Of a stretch of DNA of 64,000 nucleotides, positions 7,912 to 17,338 are shown one piece after another. Position numbers and translations under genes: made by a program. Source of the stretch: Alphaproteobacteria bacterium (GTDB taxonomy: Bacteria > Pseudomonadota > Alphaproteobacteria > Geminicoccales > Geminicoccaceae); contig JALSIM010000016.1 in the NCBI GenBank assembly GCA_026990035.1, positions 1 to 64,000 of the forward strand, written 5' to 3'. The first letter of the stretch is position 1; every line of letters begins with the position of its first letter. Under the pieces are notes generated by a model. The model did no database searches and was not told the origin of the DNA. It was given only the letters and a program-made list of their open reading frames with translations.

Positions 7912-9993
7912 ATGGCCGCCGGTGCCCCGGGCGATCATCTCCGCGATCTCAACCCCGAACAGCGCGCCGCCGTCACCTTCGGAATCGACGAAAGCGGCGC
8001 GTCCCGTCCCGGTCCGCCGCTGCTGATCGCCGCCGGGGCGGGTACCGGCAAGACCACGACGCTGGCCCACCGCGTCGCCCATCTCGTGCTCCACGGCGCC
8101 GATCCGCGGAGAATCCTGCTGCTGACCTTCACCCGGCGCGCCGCCGAGGACATGACCGCCCGGGTGCGGCGGATCTGCAGCCGCGCCTTCGGGCGCGAGA
8201 TCGATTTCGGCGCCGCCCTGGCCTGGGCCGGAACCTTCCACGGAATCGCCGCGCGTCTGCTGCGGGAGTTCGCCCGCGAGCTCGGGATTTCGCCCGAGTT
8301 CACCATCCTCGATCGCGGCGATGCGCAGGATCTCCTCGATGTCCTGCGCGAGGAGGCGGGCTTCGCCGGAGGCGACAGACGCTTTCCCAAGAAGGCCCTC
8401 TGTCTCGAGATCTGCTCGTTCGCGGTCAACAGCGGCCGCCCGCTGGGCGAGGTGCTCGCCCGCCGCTTTCCCTGGTGCGCACCCTACGAAACGGAACTGC
8501 GCCGTCTGTTCCGCGCCTACGCCGAGGCCAAGCAGCGCCAGGCGGTGATGGATTACGACGATCTGCTGCTCGGCTGGGCGGAAATGCTCGCCTGTGCGCC
8601 CCTGGCGGAAAGGCTGCGCGCACGCTTCCCCTTCGTGCTGGTTGACGAATACCAGGACACCAATCCGCTCCAGGCCCGGATCGTCGAAGGTCTGTGTCCC
8701 GACGGCCGCGGGCTCACGGCGGTCGGCGACGAGCTCCAGGCGATCTACGGTTTCCGGGCGGCGACGGTCCGCAACATGCTCGATTTCCGCCGCCGCTTCG
8801 GACCGGAGGCGACCATCCTTCCCCTCACCACCAACTACCGCTCGGTGACACCGGTACTGGAGCTGGCCAACGCGATCGCGGCCGACAGCCGGGAAAGCTT
8901 CGGCCGCCGTCTCATCGGTCCCCGGGCTTCCGAGGAACGGCCTTGGCTGATGCCGGTGGCCGACGAAACCGACCAGGCGCGACGGGTCGTCGAACTGGTG
9001 CTCGACAATCGCGAGGCCGGTCTGCACCTCCGCGAGCAGGCGGTGCTGGTCCGCTCGGCCCATCATACCGGCCTTCTCGAGCTCGAACTCGCCCGACGGC
9101 GGATCCCCTACCGCAAGTACGGCGGGCTGCGGATGCTGGAAGCGGCACATGTCAAGGACCTCCTGGCCTTCCTGCGGTTCGCCGAGAACCCGCGCGACCG
9201 GCTGGCCGGTTTCCGCCTGCTCCAGCTCCTGCCCGGGGTCGGCCCGGCCTTCGCCCGCAAGGCCCTCGATCGCCTCGAAGCCCTGGGCTTCGATCCTTCC
9301 GGTCTCGCCCTGCTGCCGCCCCCGCCGGCCGCCCGGAGGCTCTGGCCGGAACTGGTGCGCCTCCTGGAGCGTCTGGGCAGGGCTTCCGACTGGCCCTCCG
9401 AACTCGCCGCCATCCGCGCCTTCTACGATCCCCTGGCCGGCGAGCTGTACGACGAGATCGAAGGACGGCTCGCCGATCTCGACCTCCTCGCCGCGGCCGC
9501 CGAGGCGAGCCCCTCGCGACGACGGTTTCTCGCCGATCTCGCGCTGGATCCGGCGGTCGGCAGCGGTCTCGAAGCCGGCCGGCCGGTCCGGGACGAAGAC
9601 TATCTCGTCCTGTCCACCATCCATTCCGCCAAGGGGCGGGAATGGAAGGCGGTGTTCGTGCTGTTCGTGATCGACGGCTGGATACCCTCCGACATGGCGA
9701 CCGGCTCGGCGGAGGAGATCGAGGAGGAGAGGCGCCTGTTCTACGTCGCGGTGACCCGGGCCCGCGACCAGCTCCGGCTCCTCCTGCCGCTGCGCTGTCA
9801 CATCCACGCCGATCCGAGGATCGGCGACGGCCATGTGCGGGCGGCGCCGAGCCGCTTTCTGACCGAGGCGATTCGCGGCTGCTGCGTCCGCTGGCGGCAG
9901 CCGGTCGCCGGGGAGCGGGAACCGTCGCCCGCCGCCGACGCCGCGGTGCTGCTCGACCTCGCCGCCGAGCTACGCGACCGGTGGAGATCCTGA
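7912..9993 (+). CDS. UvrD/Rep-family DNA helicase
   Basis: 693-aa superfamily 1A helicase. Motifs in order: Q motif LNPEQRAAV, Walker A AGAGTGKTTT, TFTRRAAEDM (Ia), Walker B VDEYQDTN, GDELQAIYGF (III), TTNYRS (IV), STIHSAKGREWKAVF (V) and FYVAVTRAR (VI). The conserved core is complete, so the protein should be an active ATP-dependent 3'-5' helicase. Whether it is UvrD, Rep or a distinct paralogue is not clear, since about 693 residues is slightly short. The ATG follows the mobA stop with no gap. Confidence 0.88.
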   Translation: MAAGAPGDHLRDLNPEQRAAVTFGIDESGASRPGPPLLIAAGAGTGKTTTLAHRVAHLVLHGADPRRILLLTFTRRAAEDMTARVRRICSRAFGREIDFGAALAWAGTFHGIAARLLREFARELGISPEFTILDRGDAQDLLDVLREEAGFAGGDRRFPKKALCLEICSFAVNSGRPLGEVLARRFPWCAPYETELRRLFRAYAEAKQRQAVMDYDDLLLGWAEMLACAPLAERLRARFPFVLVDEYQDTNPLQARIVEGLCPDGRGLTAVGDELQAIYGFRAATVRNMLDFRRRFGPEATILPLTTNYRSVTPVLELANAIAADSRESFGRRLIGPRASEERPWLMPVADETDQARRVVELVLDNREAGLHLREQAVLVRSAHHTGLLELELARRRIPYRKYGGLRMLEAAHVKDLLAFLRFAENPRDRLAGFRLLQLLPGVGPAFARKALDRLEALGFDPSGLALLPPPPAARRLWPELVRLLERLGRASDWPSELAAIRAFYDPLAGELYDEIEGRLADLDLLAAAAEASPSRRRFLADLALDPAVGSGLEAGRPVRDEDYLVLSTIHSAKGREWKAVFVLFVIDGWIPSDMATGSAEEIEEERRLFYVAVTRARDQLRLLLPLRCHIHADPRIGDGHVRAAPSRFLTEAIRGCCVRWRQPVAGEREPSPAADAAVLLDLAAELRDRWRS

Positions 9994-10092
9994 TCCGGAA
10001 AATCCGCATCCGAACGCCGGAAAGTTCGCATTTACACGGGCCGGCTTCCCGTGGATCAAGGATCGGAGGTGGCAGCCAGGGAGGGCAGGCTC

Positions 10093-11553
10093 ATGATCCG
10101 CACCGGGGAACAGTACCGGGAATCCATTCGTGACGGCCGGCAGGTCTGGATCGACGGCGAACGTGTCGCCGATGTGACGCGGCATCCGATGTTCCGGCCG
10201 CTGGTCGACATCCGGGCCCGCATCTACGACATGCAGCACGAGGCGCCCTTCCGGGAGATCATGACCTTCGTCGATGGCGACGGCGAGCGCTGCGCCATCG
10301 GTTCCAAGCTGCCGCTGGAAGCCGCCGACTGGGAGGCCAAGCGCCGCGCCGTGGACACCCTGTTCGACGAGATCGGGGGAATCGTCACCCGCGTCGGCGA
10401 CGAGACGGTCGGCGAGATGTGGTCGCTCTACGACGGCCGCGAGGTGCTGGACGAGGTGAACCCCGACTTCTCGGAGAACATCCGGCGCCACATCCACGAG
10501 GTGATCACCGGCGATCCGTTCCATGTCTCGGCCAACACCGATCCCAAGGGGGATCGCTCGAAACGCCCCCAGGACCAGGACCCGGACATGCTGCTGCACG
10601 TGGTGAAGGAAACCGATGCCGGGATCGTGGTGCGCGGGGCCAAGTACGAAACCGCGGCCGCCTACGCCAACCAGGCCTTCTGCAAGCCGACCATCGCCAA
10701 CTGGGGCGATGCCGAGCTTTCCGATTATGCGGTGGGCTTCATCGTCGAGATGAACCGGCCGGGCATCAAGCACATCTGCCGCACGGGGTTCGCCGGCAGA
10801 CGGCCGATCGAGGATTATCCGCTCGCCAACCGGTTCGACGAGGTGGACACCCTCGTCGTCTTCGACGATGTGCTGATTCCCTGGGAGAACGTGCTGTTCT
10901 ACCGGCACACCAGGGCGGCGCAGTGGATCCGTGCCACGCTGCATCGCTACAGCGCCTTTCCCTTCGTCCAGCGCACCCTGCGGCTGGCCGATCTGCTGAT
11001 CGGCACCGCACTCTGGAACGTCCGCCAGACCGGCCTCGAGCGCCAGCAGGCGGTGCAGGAAAAGCTCGCGACCCTGGCCTGTTGGCGGGAAGGCATCGAT
11101 GCCCATCTGACGGCGGCGATCGCCAAGGGGGAACGCAGCCCGGCCGGTCTGCTCATGCCCAACCAGGCGATACTCTATGCCGGCCGCGTATTCGCCATCT
11201 CGCAGCTCCATCAGATGATGCATCTGGCACGCGAGCTCTGCGGCGGCCAGGTCTGCGTGACTCCCGACCACGCCTGTTTCCGGGATCCCGAAACCGGCCC
11301 CTGGCTGGAGAAATACTATACCATCGACGACCGGTGGGTGGCCGAGGACCGGCGTCGCCTGCTGGCATTGGCCCGCGATCTCCTGAACTCGGATTACGCG
11401 GGCCACCGGCTGACTTTCCAGCTTTTCGCCCAGTCGCCGCCCTTCGCCCATCTGGCGGCGGTCTACCGCAATTTCGACTGGGAAGGCCCCTTGCGCTTCG
11501 CACAGAAGGCCGCCGGCCTGTCGGATCGCGTATGGGGCGAAGGGGAGCGCTGA
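10093..11553 (+). CDS. 4-hydroxyphenylacetate 3-monooxygenase-like flavoprotein (HpaB family)
   Basis: 486-aa two-component flavin-dependent monooxygenase subunit of the HpaB/PvcC/TftD group, which uses FADH2 from a separate reductase to hydroxylate phenols. The N-terminus RTGEQYRESIRDGRQVWIDG and the later FDDVLIPWENV and CGGQVCVTPD segments are family-typical. The ATG at 10093, 7 bases after an AGGGAGGG ribosome site, is preferred to an upstream GTG at 10051. No reductase (HpaC) is nearby. The LysR gene starts 7 bases downstream and may be its regulator. The substrate is unknown. Confidence 0.85.
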   Translation: MIRTGEQYRESIRDGRQVWIDGERVADVTRHPMFRPLVDIRARIYDMQHEAPFREIMTFVDGDGERCAIGSKLPLEAADWEAKRRAVDTLFDEIGGIVTRVGDETVGEMWSLYDGREVLDEVNPDFSENIRRHIHEVITGDPFHVSANTDPKGDRSKRPQDQDPDMLLHVVKETDAGIVVRGAKYETAAAYANQAFCKPTIANWGDAELSDYAVGFIVEMNRPGIKHICRTGFAGRRPIEDYPLANRFDEVDTLVVFDDVLIPWENVLFYRHTRAAQWIRATLHRYSAFPFVQRTLRLADLLIGTALWNVRQTGLERQQAVQEKLATLACWREGIDAHLTAAIAKGERSPAGLLMPNQAILYAGRVFAISQLHQMMHLARELCGGQVCVTPDHACFRDPETGPWLEKYYTIDDRWVAEDRRRLLALARDLLNSDYAGHRLTFQLFAQSPPFAHLAAVYRNFDWEGPLRFAQKAAGLSDRVWGEGER

Positions 11554-11560
11554 GGGAAGC

Positions 11561-12526
11561 TTGTCCCCCGGACCGCGCCGCGGAGACGCCGACATCCGCT
11601 TCACCCTGCGCCAGCTCCGCTGCTTCGTGGCGGTGGCCGAGGAGGGCGGCGTGACCGCGGCCGCGGAACGTCTCGCCCTGTCCCCCTCCTCGGTTTCGGC
11701 GGCGGTCGCCCAGCTCGAACAGGCGCTGGGTCTCGATCTGCTGATCCGTCATCACGCCCGCGGTGTGACCCCCACCCGCGCCGGCGAGCGGGTGCTCGCG
11801 GAAGCCCGCGATCTGCTGATGCGCGCCGGCGCCCTCGGTGACCTGGCCGGCGAGCTCGCGGCCTTTCCTTCGGGGCCGCTGGCCATCGGCTGCCTCGTGA
11901 CCCTGGCTCCGGTGGTTCTGCCGGGACTGCTCGCGAGCTTCCTGACCCGCTTCCCGGCGGTCGAGCCGCAGTTCCACGAGGCCGATCAGAGCGCCCTTCT
12001 CGAGCTCCTCGCCAGGGGGCGGATCGATCTCGCCCTCACCTACGATCTCGGGCTCGACGACCGGGTCGATTTCGCTCCCCTGCGATCCCTGCCTCCCCAT
12101 GTCCTGTTCGGCGAGGATCATCCTCTCGCCGGCCGGAAGCGGGTCGCGCTGGGCGAACTCGCCGGACACGGCTACGTGCTCCTCGATCTCCCGCTGAGCC
12201 GGGAATACTTCGCCGGGCTGTTCGCCGAGGCCGGTGTCGAACCGCGGATCGTCGCCCGCTCGCCGCATTTCGAGCTGGTGCGCAGCCTGGTGGCCAACGG
12301 TTTCGGCTACACTCTCGCCAACATCCGCCCGGGAAGCGGCACCGCCGGGGACGGGCGGCGGCTGGTCGCGGTCGAGCTCGACGGCGCGGCCCGGGCGCTC
12401 GCACTGGGGCTCGCCATGCCGCGGGCCCGGCCGCGATCGCAGGCCGTCCGGGCCTTCGTCGAGCACGCGGCCGAGCTCGCCGCAGGCGGACGCCTCCCCG
12501 GTGCGACGGAGCCCCGTACTCTGTGA
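11561..12526 (+). CDS. LysR family transcriptional regulator
   Basis: 321-aa LysR-type regulator with an N-terminal winged helix (FTLRQLRCFVAVAEEGGVTA, SPSSVSAAVAQLEQALG, RHHARGVTPTRAGE) and a C-terminal periplasmic-binding-like effector domain. The start is TTG at 11561; there is no nearby ATG that keeps the whole helix-turn-helix. It is transcribed with, and just after, the HpaB-like gene, so it probably controls that gene. An atypical feature is this downstream same-strand position; LysR genes are usually divergent from their target. Confidence 0.88.
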   Translation: MSPGPRRGDADIRFTLRQLRCFVAVAEEGGVTAAAERLALSPSSVSAAVAQLEQALGLDLLIRHHARGVTPTRAGERVLAEARDLLMRAGALGDLAGELAAFPSGPLAIGCLVTLAPVVLPGLLASFLTRFPAVEPQFHEADQSALLELLARGRIDLALTYDLGLDDRVDFAPLRSLPPHVLFGEDHPLAGRKRVALGELAGHGYVLLDLPLSREYFAGLFAEAGVEPRIVARSPHFELVRSLVANGFGYTLANIRPGSGTAGDGRRLVAVELDGAARALALGLAMPRARPRSQAVRAFVEHAAELAAGGRLPGATEPRTL

Positions 12527-12606
12527 GAATCGTCACAGACGCGACGGTGGTCGGGACTGCTATTCTTTCCTCTCGCTGATTTGGCGCCGCGTGTCGGGAT
12601 CCGGAA

Positions 12607-13635
12607 ATGTACACGGTCTTCAGTGAAAAACACCGAATGCGGGATAGCTGCACCGAGCTCTACGGCGGCGAATTCATCCCTCCCTTCGAATGTCCGGCAC
12701 GCGCCGATCTCGTACGCGACCACATCGACGAGGTGGGGCTCGGCGAGGTGGTGCATTGCCGCCAGCACGGGCTGGACCCGCTCCTGCGCATACATCCGCC
12801 CGACTACGTCCGGTTCCTGGAAACGGCCTACGAGGAATGGCTGGCGGCCGGTTTCCACGGCGAGGCGATCGCGAGCTGCTGGCCGGCCCGGCGCATGCGG
12901 GACACGCCGCCCGCCCATATCGACGGCAAGCTCGGCTATTATGCCTTCGCCGCCGAAACCGCGATCGACGAAGGTACCTACGAGGCGGCACGGGCGGCGG
13001 TGGACGTGGCCCTCACCGGGGTCGATCTGTTGCTCCGCGGCGAACGGGCCGCCTTCGCTCTCTGCCGGCCACCCGGTCACCACGCCGCCCGCGATCTCTA
13101 CGGCGGCTACTGCTTCTTCAACAATGCGGCCGTCGCCGCCCAAGCGCTGCGCGACCGTGGGATGCCGCGTGTCGCCATTCTGGATATCGACTTTCACCAC
13201 GGCAACGGCACCCAGGACGTCTTCTACGACCGCGGCGACGTGCTGTTCGTCTCCATCCACGGGGATCCCGCCCAGGCCTTCCCCTATTTCTCCGGCTTCG
13301 CGGACGAGACCGGGCGCGGCGGGGGCGAAGGAACGACGGTCAATCTTCCGCTGCCCCCGGGCGCCGATTTCGGCCTCTGGGGCGAGGCTCTCGAAGCGGC
13401 CCTGCGGCGGATCGCGGATTTTCGCGCGGAAGCGCTGGTGGTCTCCCTCGGCACCGACACCTACGAGCGCGACCCGATCGGCTTCTTCGGTCTCCGGACG
13501 GAGGATTTCCCGATCGTCGGCCGACGGGTGGCGGGCCTCGGTCTGCCCACCCTGTTCGTCATGGAAGGCGGCTACGCCATCGACGAGCTGGCGGAGAACA
13601 CGGTCAAGGTGCTGCTCGGTTTCCTCGACGCCTAG
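12607..13635 (+). CDS. Acetylpolyamine amidohydrolase / histone deacetylase-family protein
   Basis: 342-aa zinc amidohydrolase of the HDAC superfamily, closest in layout to bacterial acetylpolyamine amidohydrolases (start [14 protein letters not shown]). Catalytic His pair in CRPPGHHA; zinc ligands Asp and His in [12 protein letters not shown] and Asp in [10 protein letters not shown]; the C-terminal EGGY is present. It would deacetylate acetylated polyamines or similar small amides in the cytoplasm. The ATG at 12607 matches the conserved N-terminus. It overlaps the convergent rimO stop by 4 bases. Confidence 0.87.
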   Translation: MYTVFSEKHRMRDSCTELYGGEFIPPFECPARADLVRDHIDEVGLGEVVHCRQHGLDPLLRIHPPDYVRFLETAYEEWLAAGFHGEAIASCWPARRMRDTPPAHIDGKLGYYAFAAETAIDEGTYEAARAAVDVALTGVDLLLRGERAAFALCRPPGHHAARDLYGGYCFFNNAAVAAQALRDRGMPRVAILDIDFHHGNGTQDVFYDRGDVLFVSIHGDPAQAFPYFSGFADETGRGGGEGTTVNLPLPPGADFGLWGEALEAALRRIADFRAEALVVSLGTDTYERDPIGFFGLRTEDFPIVGRRVAGLGLPTLFVMEGGYAIDELAENTVKVLLGFLDA

Positions 13636-14993
13636 CCCGTTTCCCCGGCGACCGGTTCGCCGTAGAGATCGTGGGCGTCGCTCGCCGCGATCCGGACCCA
13701 GACGAGATCGCCGGGTTTCAGCCCCGCCGGCTTCGCGACATGGACCCGGCCGTCGATTTCCGGTGCATCGGCGTAGCTTCGCCCGACCGCCACATCTTCG
13801 CCGCCGTCGTCGATCAGCACCCGCAGTTCCTGCCCCACCCGCCGTTCCAGCTTGCCGGCGCTGATCCGTTCCTGATGCTCCATCAGCCGCCGCCGTCTCT
13901 CCTCCCGGATCGCCGGCGGCAGATGGCCGGGCAGCAGGTTGGCGGCGGCACCGGCCACGTCCTCGTAGGCGAAGCAGCCGACGCGATCGAGCTGTGCCTC
14001 CTCGAGCCAGTCGAGAAGCAGGGAAAAATCCTCTTCGGTCTCGCCCGGAAAGCCGACCACGAAGCTCGAACGGACGACCAGCTCGGGGCAGGTTTCGCGC
14101 CACCGGCGGAGGCGCTCCAGCATCCGTTCCTGGCGCGCCGGGCGCCGCATCGCCCGCAGCACGGCCGGGCTCGCGTGCTGGAAGGGGATATCGAAATAGG
14201 GGAGGATCGCCCCTTCCAGCATCAGCGGCAGGAGCGCGTCGAGATGGGCGTAGGGATAGAGGTAGTGGAGGCGGATCCAGATGCCGAACCGTCCGAGAGC
14301 CCGCGCCAGATCGACGATATGGGCCCGGATCTCTTCGCCGCGGAAGCTCGAGACCGCGTGGCCGAGATCGCGGCCGTAGGCGCCGGTGTCCTGGGCGATG
14401 ATCAGAAGCTCCTTCACGCCGGCCTTCACCAGCCGTTCGGCCTCGTGGAGGACGTGTGCCGCCGGCCGGCTCGCGAGCGGGCCGCGGAGCTTCGGGATGA
14501 TGCAGAAACTGCAGCGGTGATCGCAGCCCTCGGCGATCTTGAGATAGGCATAGTGGCGGGGCGTGAGCTTGGTCCCTTCCGGCGGAAGGAGATCGAAGCG
14601 CGGATCGTGGCGCGGCGGCAGCGCCGCGTGCACGGCTTCGATCACCGCCTCGTACTGTTGCGGGCCGGTGATCGCGAGGATCGTCGGGAAGCGTTCGCGG
14701 ATCCGGGCCGCCTCGACGCCGAGGCAGCCGGTGACGATCACCCGCCCGTTACCGGCCACGGCCTCGCCGATGGCCTCGAGGGATTCCGCCTTCGCCGAAT
14801 CGAGGAAGCCGCAGGTGTTCACGAGCACCAGATCGGCCTTCTCGTAGGAGGCGGAGAGTTCGTAGCCCTCGGCCCGGAGGCGGGCCAGAATGCGCTCGGA
14901 ATCGACGAGCGCCTTGGGACAGCCCAGGCTGACCAGGCCGATACGGGGCGGTTCGCCCCCGGATTTGCCGTTGGTCCTCGACCCGACGGTCAC
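13632..14993 (-). CDS. rimO: Ribosomal protein S12 methylthiotransferase RimO
   Basis: 453-aa radical SAM methylthiotransferase that modifies an Asp of ribosomal protein S12. An N-terminal UPF0004 domain ([16 protein letters not shown] with its first cluster Cys, [15 protein letters not shown]) is followed by the radical SAM motif [11 protein letters not shown] and a C-terminal TRAM domain. [12 protein letters not shown] is diagnostic for RimO over MiaB. The chosen start is GTG at 14993, just ahead of the conserved domain and after a GGATCG sequence; the frame is open for another 400 bases but that stretch covers the divergent fucU-like gene. Confidence 0.93.
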   Translation of the reverse strand: MTVGSRTNGKSGGEPPRIGLVSLGCPKALVDSERILARLRAEGYELSASYEKADLVLVNTCGFLDSAKAESLEAIGEAVAGNGRVIVTGCLGVEAARIRERFPTILAITGPQQYEAVIEAVHAALPPRHDPRFDLLPPEGTKLTPRHYAYLKIAEGCDHRCSFCIIPKLRGPLASRPAAHVLHEAERLVKAGVKELLIIAQDTGAYGRDLGHAVSSFRGEEIRAHIVDLARALGRFGIWIRLHYLYPYAHLDALLPLMLEGAILPYFDIPFQHASPAVLRAMRRPARQERMLERLRRWRETCPELVVRSSFVVGFPGETEEDFSLLLDWLEEAQLDRVGCFAYEDVAGAAANLLPGHLPPAIREERRRRLMEHQERISAGKLERRVGQELRVLIDDGGEDVAVGRSYADAPEIDGRVHVAKPAGLKPGDLVWVRIAASDAHDLYGEPVAGETG

Positions 14994-15101
14994 CGATCCT
15001 CCACTCCCGCGTCGGGATCGCCGATTCGCTCTCGACGTTGGTGCGCGCCTTCTGCCACAGTTGGGGGCGCCGGAAAAAGCCGTTCGGGGAGGTGAGCGAT
15101 C

Positions 15102-15536
15102 ATGCTCAAGGGAATCGATCCGCTTCTCAACGCCGACATTCTCTACGCTCTGCGGGCGATGGGACACGGCGACGACATCGTCGTCGCCGACGCCAATTTT
15201 CCCGCCGAAACCATGGCCCGCAACCTGATCCGGATGGAAGGGGCGAGTGGTCCGCGGATGCTGGAGGCGGTGCTCTCCGTCCTGCCGATCGACGATTTCG
15301 TGCCCGATCCGGCGCTGCGCATCGAGGTGGTCGGCGATCCCGACGCCGAGCCCGAGGTCTGTCGCGAATATCGCGAGATCCTGGCCCGTCCCGAGCACGG
15401 CGGGGTACCGCTCGGCAAGATCGATCGCTTCGCCTTCTACGAGCGGGCGCAGCAGGCCTTCGCGGTGATCGCCACCGGCGAACCGCGGCTCTACGGCTGC
15501 ATCCTCCTCAAGAAAGGCGTGATCCGCCCCGGATGA
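15102..15536 (+). CDS. fucU: RbsD/FucU family sugar mutarotase
   Basis: 144-aa mutarotase of the RbsD/FucU family, which interconverts sugar anomers. [24 protein letters not shown] is the standard family N-terminus and [16 protein letters not shown] plus [10 protein letters not shown] the C-terminal half; the length matches FucU rather than RbsD. A good ribosome site (GGGAGGTGAGCG) precedes the ATG. It converges with a fumarylacetoacetate hydrolase family gene 9 bases away. Such hydrolases also occur in non-phosphorylating L-fucose catabolism, so a functional link is possible but not shown. Confidence 0.85.
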   Translation: MLKGIDPLLNADILYALRAMGHGDDIVVADANFPAETMARNLIRMEGASGPRMLEAVLSVLPIDDFVPDPALRIEVVGDPDAEPEVCREYREILARPEHGGVPLGKIDRFAFYERAQQAFAVIATGEPRLYGCILLKKGVIRPG

Positions 15537-15545
15537 GCCGGCCCC

Positions 15546-16388
15546 TCAGGCGGCCACCGTCACCAGCCGCTGCTCGCCGAGCCCGGCGATGCCGAGGCGC
15601 ATGGTCTGCCCCGGACGCAGGAACACCGGCGGCTGCTGACCGAGACCGACCCCGGGCGGGGTGCCGGTGGCGATGATGTCGCCGGGGGCGAGGCGCATGA
15701 AGCGCGACAGATAGCTCACCAGATAGGGCACCTTGAAGATCATGGTGCGGGTATTGCCGTCCTGGTAGCGTCTGCCGTCGACTTCGAGCCACATCGCGAG
15801 GTCGTTCGGATCGGGGATCTCGTCGCGGGTCACGAGCCAGGGGCCGATGGGAGCGAAGGTGTCGTGGCTCTTGCCCTTCACCCACTGGCCGCAGTGGTTC
15901 ATCTGGAAGTCGCGCTCGGAAACGTCGTTGAGGATGCAGTAGCCGGCGACATGGGCCATCGCCTCCTCCTCCCGCACGTATTTGGCGGTGCTGCCGATGA
16001 CCACCGCCAGCTCCACCTCCCAGTCGGTCCGCTCCGAGCCGCGGGGGATCTCCACCTCGTCGTACGGGCCGGTGATGGCGGTCGTGGCCTTCATGAAGGT
16101 GATCGGTTCCTTCGGAACCTCGGCTCCGGTCTCCGCCGCATGGTCGGAATAGTTGAGGCCGATGGCGATGATTTTGCCGACTCCGGTGACACAGGGGCCG
16201 AGGCGCGGCTGGCCCTCGACCCGCGGCAGGCTCGCGGGATCCAGGCCGCGCAGCCGGTCGAGACTTTCCGGTGCGAGGGCCGCGCCGTCGATGTCGGCGA
16301 CGATCGCCGACAGATCCCGGATCGTCCCCCCGCTGTCGAGGAGGCCCGGCTTTTCCTGTCCCTTGGGCCCGTAGCGCACGAGTTTCAT
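15546..16388 (-). CDS. Fumarylacetoacetate hydrolase family protein
   Basis: 280-aa FAH-superfamily enzyme that would cleave C-C bonds in beta-diketo acids, or act as a decarboxylase or hydratase. Motifs: IGLNYSDHAAETG, the metal-binding segment DWEVELAVVIG, FDTFAPIGP-like HDTFAPIGPW, and IIATGTPPGVG. Overall length and layout match the ureidoglycolate lyase / 2,4-didehydro-3-deoxy-L-fuconate hydrolase subgroup. The substrate cannot be read from sequence. ATG at 16388. Confidence 0.85.
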   Translation of the reverse strand: MKLVRYGPKGQEKPGLLDSGGTIRDLSAIVADIDGAALAPESLDRLRGLDPASLPRVEGQPRLGPCVTGVGKIIAIGLNYSDHAAETGAEVPKEPITFMKATTAITGPYDEVEIPRGSERTDWEVELAVVIGSTAKYVREEEAMAHVAGYCILNDVSERDFQMNHCGQWVKGKSHDTFAPIGPWLVTRDEIPDPNDLAMWLEVDGRRYQDGNTRTMIFKVPYLVSYLSRFMRLAPGDIIATGTPPGVGLGQQPPVFLRPGQTMRLGIAGLGEQRLVTVAA

Positions 16389-16516
16389 GATCGATCCTCC
16401 CCCGGTTCCTTCGTCGCGGCGCGAGACGGTTCGCTCGGGGGACAGGGGAGCACGGGCGAGGTCGCGATGCAAGCCGCCGGCGTGCCCGCCGGAAATCGTC
16501 GAAGGGATGGGGGATG

Positions 16517-16591
16517 TGGCGTCCCCAGCGGGAATCGAACCCGCGTTACCAGCTTGAAAGGCTGGCGTCCTGACCACTAGACGATGGGGAC
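16517..16591 (-). tRNA. tRNA-Glu (anticodon TTC)
   Basis: On the minus strand the sequence folds as a standard cloverleaf: acceptor GTCCCCA paired with TGGGGAC, D arm GTCTAGTGGTCAGGAC, anticodon stem CCAGC/GCTGG closing the loop CTTTCAA with anticodon TTC, and T arm CGGGTTCGAATCCCG. The discriminator is G and CCA is encoded in the genome (16517-16519), giving 75 nt. The sequence closely matches bacterial tRNA-Glu. A T-poor GC-rich tail follows and no terminator is evident. Confidence 0.97.
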
Positions 16592-16734
16592 CTCCGGCGT
16601 CCCTGTAGTGGCGCGGGGCCGCAAAATCAAGAGTGCGATCGGATGCGCGCTGTTAACCGGCCGTTTACCCTGTCCGAGGATACTCCGGGACGCGAGCGAG
16701 GAGACCGCGAACCGGCAGCACGACGGGAGATCTC

Positions 16735-17184
16735 ATGGGCCAGACGGCGGCGAACACGCTCACCCGGGCGCATTTCGAGATCCACGTCCTGTACGGTGAC
16801 CGCTGGGTGATCGACTATGTCTCGACCAGCCGGGAAGAGGCGTTGGAGGAGGCCGAAGACCTCCTGCGCCGCCCGGAAATCGCCGGTGTACGGGTGGTTA
16901 AGGAGCTGTTCAACCCGGTGACCGAGACCACCGCCGCCCGGATCCTCTTCGAGCAACGGCGACCGACCGGCCCGGCCGGGAGGCGGGGAAGGCTGCGCTT
17001 CGCCGTCCCGCGTCCGGCCGTGGCCCGCGAAGCACCGCCCGTCGCCGGAGCTTCCGCTCCCCCGTCGGTGACCGAAGATCCCGAGGAGGCGTTTTCCTGG
17101 CTGTCGCTGGCCGGCCTCTCGCTCGTCGGGGCCGTGGTCGGTGGCGGCCTCACGGTGGTTCTGGCCCTGGTCGCCGGTCCCTGA
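16735..17184 (+). CDS. Hypothetical protein with C-terminal membrane anchor
   Basis: 149-aa protein of unknown function. The N-terminal 60 residues form a small alpha/beta unit (HFEIHVLYGDRWVIDYVSTSREEALEEAEDLL) resembling a conserved but unnamed domain of alphaproteobacteria. A Pro/Arg/Ala-rich linker follows, then a single hydrophobic span near the C-terminus (LSLAGLSLVGAVVGGGLTVVLALV). This predicts a tail-anchored inner-membrane protein with a cytoplasmic domain. It is preceded by AGGAGACCGCG-type sequence and stands alone between the tRNA and the aldo/keto reductase. Confidence 0.7.
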   Translation: MGQTAANTLTRAHFEIHVLYGDRWVIDYVSTSREEALEEAEDLLRRPEIAGVRVVKELFNPVTETTAARILFEQRRPTGPAGRRGRLRFAVPRPAVAREAPPVAGASAPPSVTEDPEEAFSWLSLAGLSLVGAVVGGGLTVVLALVAGP

Positions 17185-17338
17185 CGGGCGGCGGTCCGGT
17201 CGGGCCCCGCCGTCGCCAGATCGGAGGTGACGCGACGGCGGATTCGCGGCATCCTGTCGTCGGGTTCTCGTGTCCCGCGCCGCGAAGGACGGCGGTGCCC
17301 CGACGTGCCGCCGGCGGGCGAAAAGGGAGGAAAGGCCA

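Noticed and set aside
7141-9834. 897-codon minus-strand open frame
   Set aside because: Antisense to mobA and the helicase gene, whose motifs are all intact.
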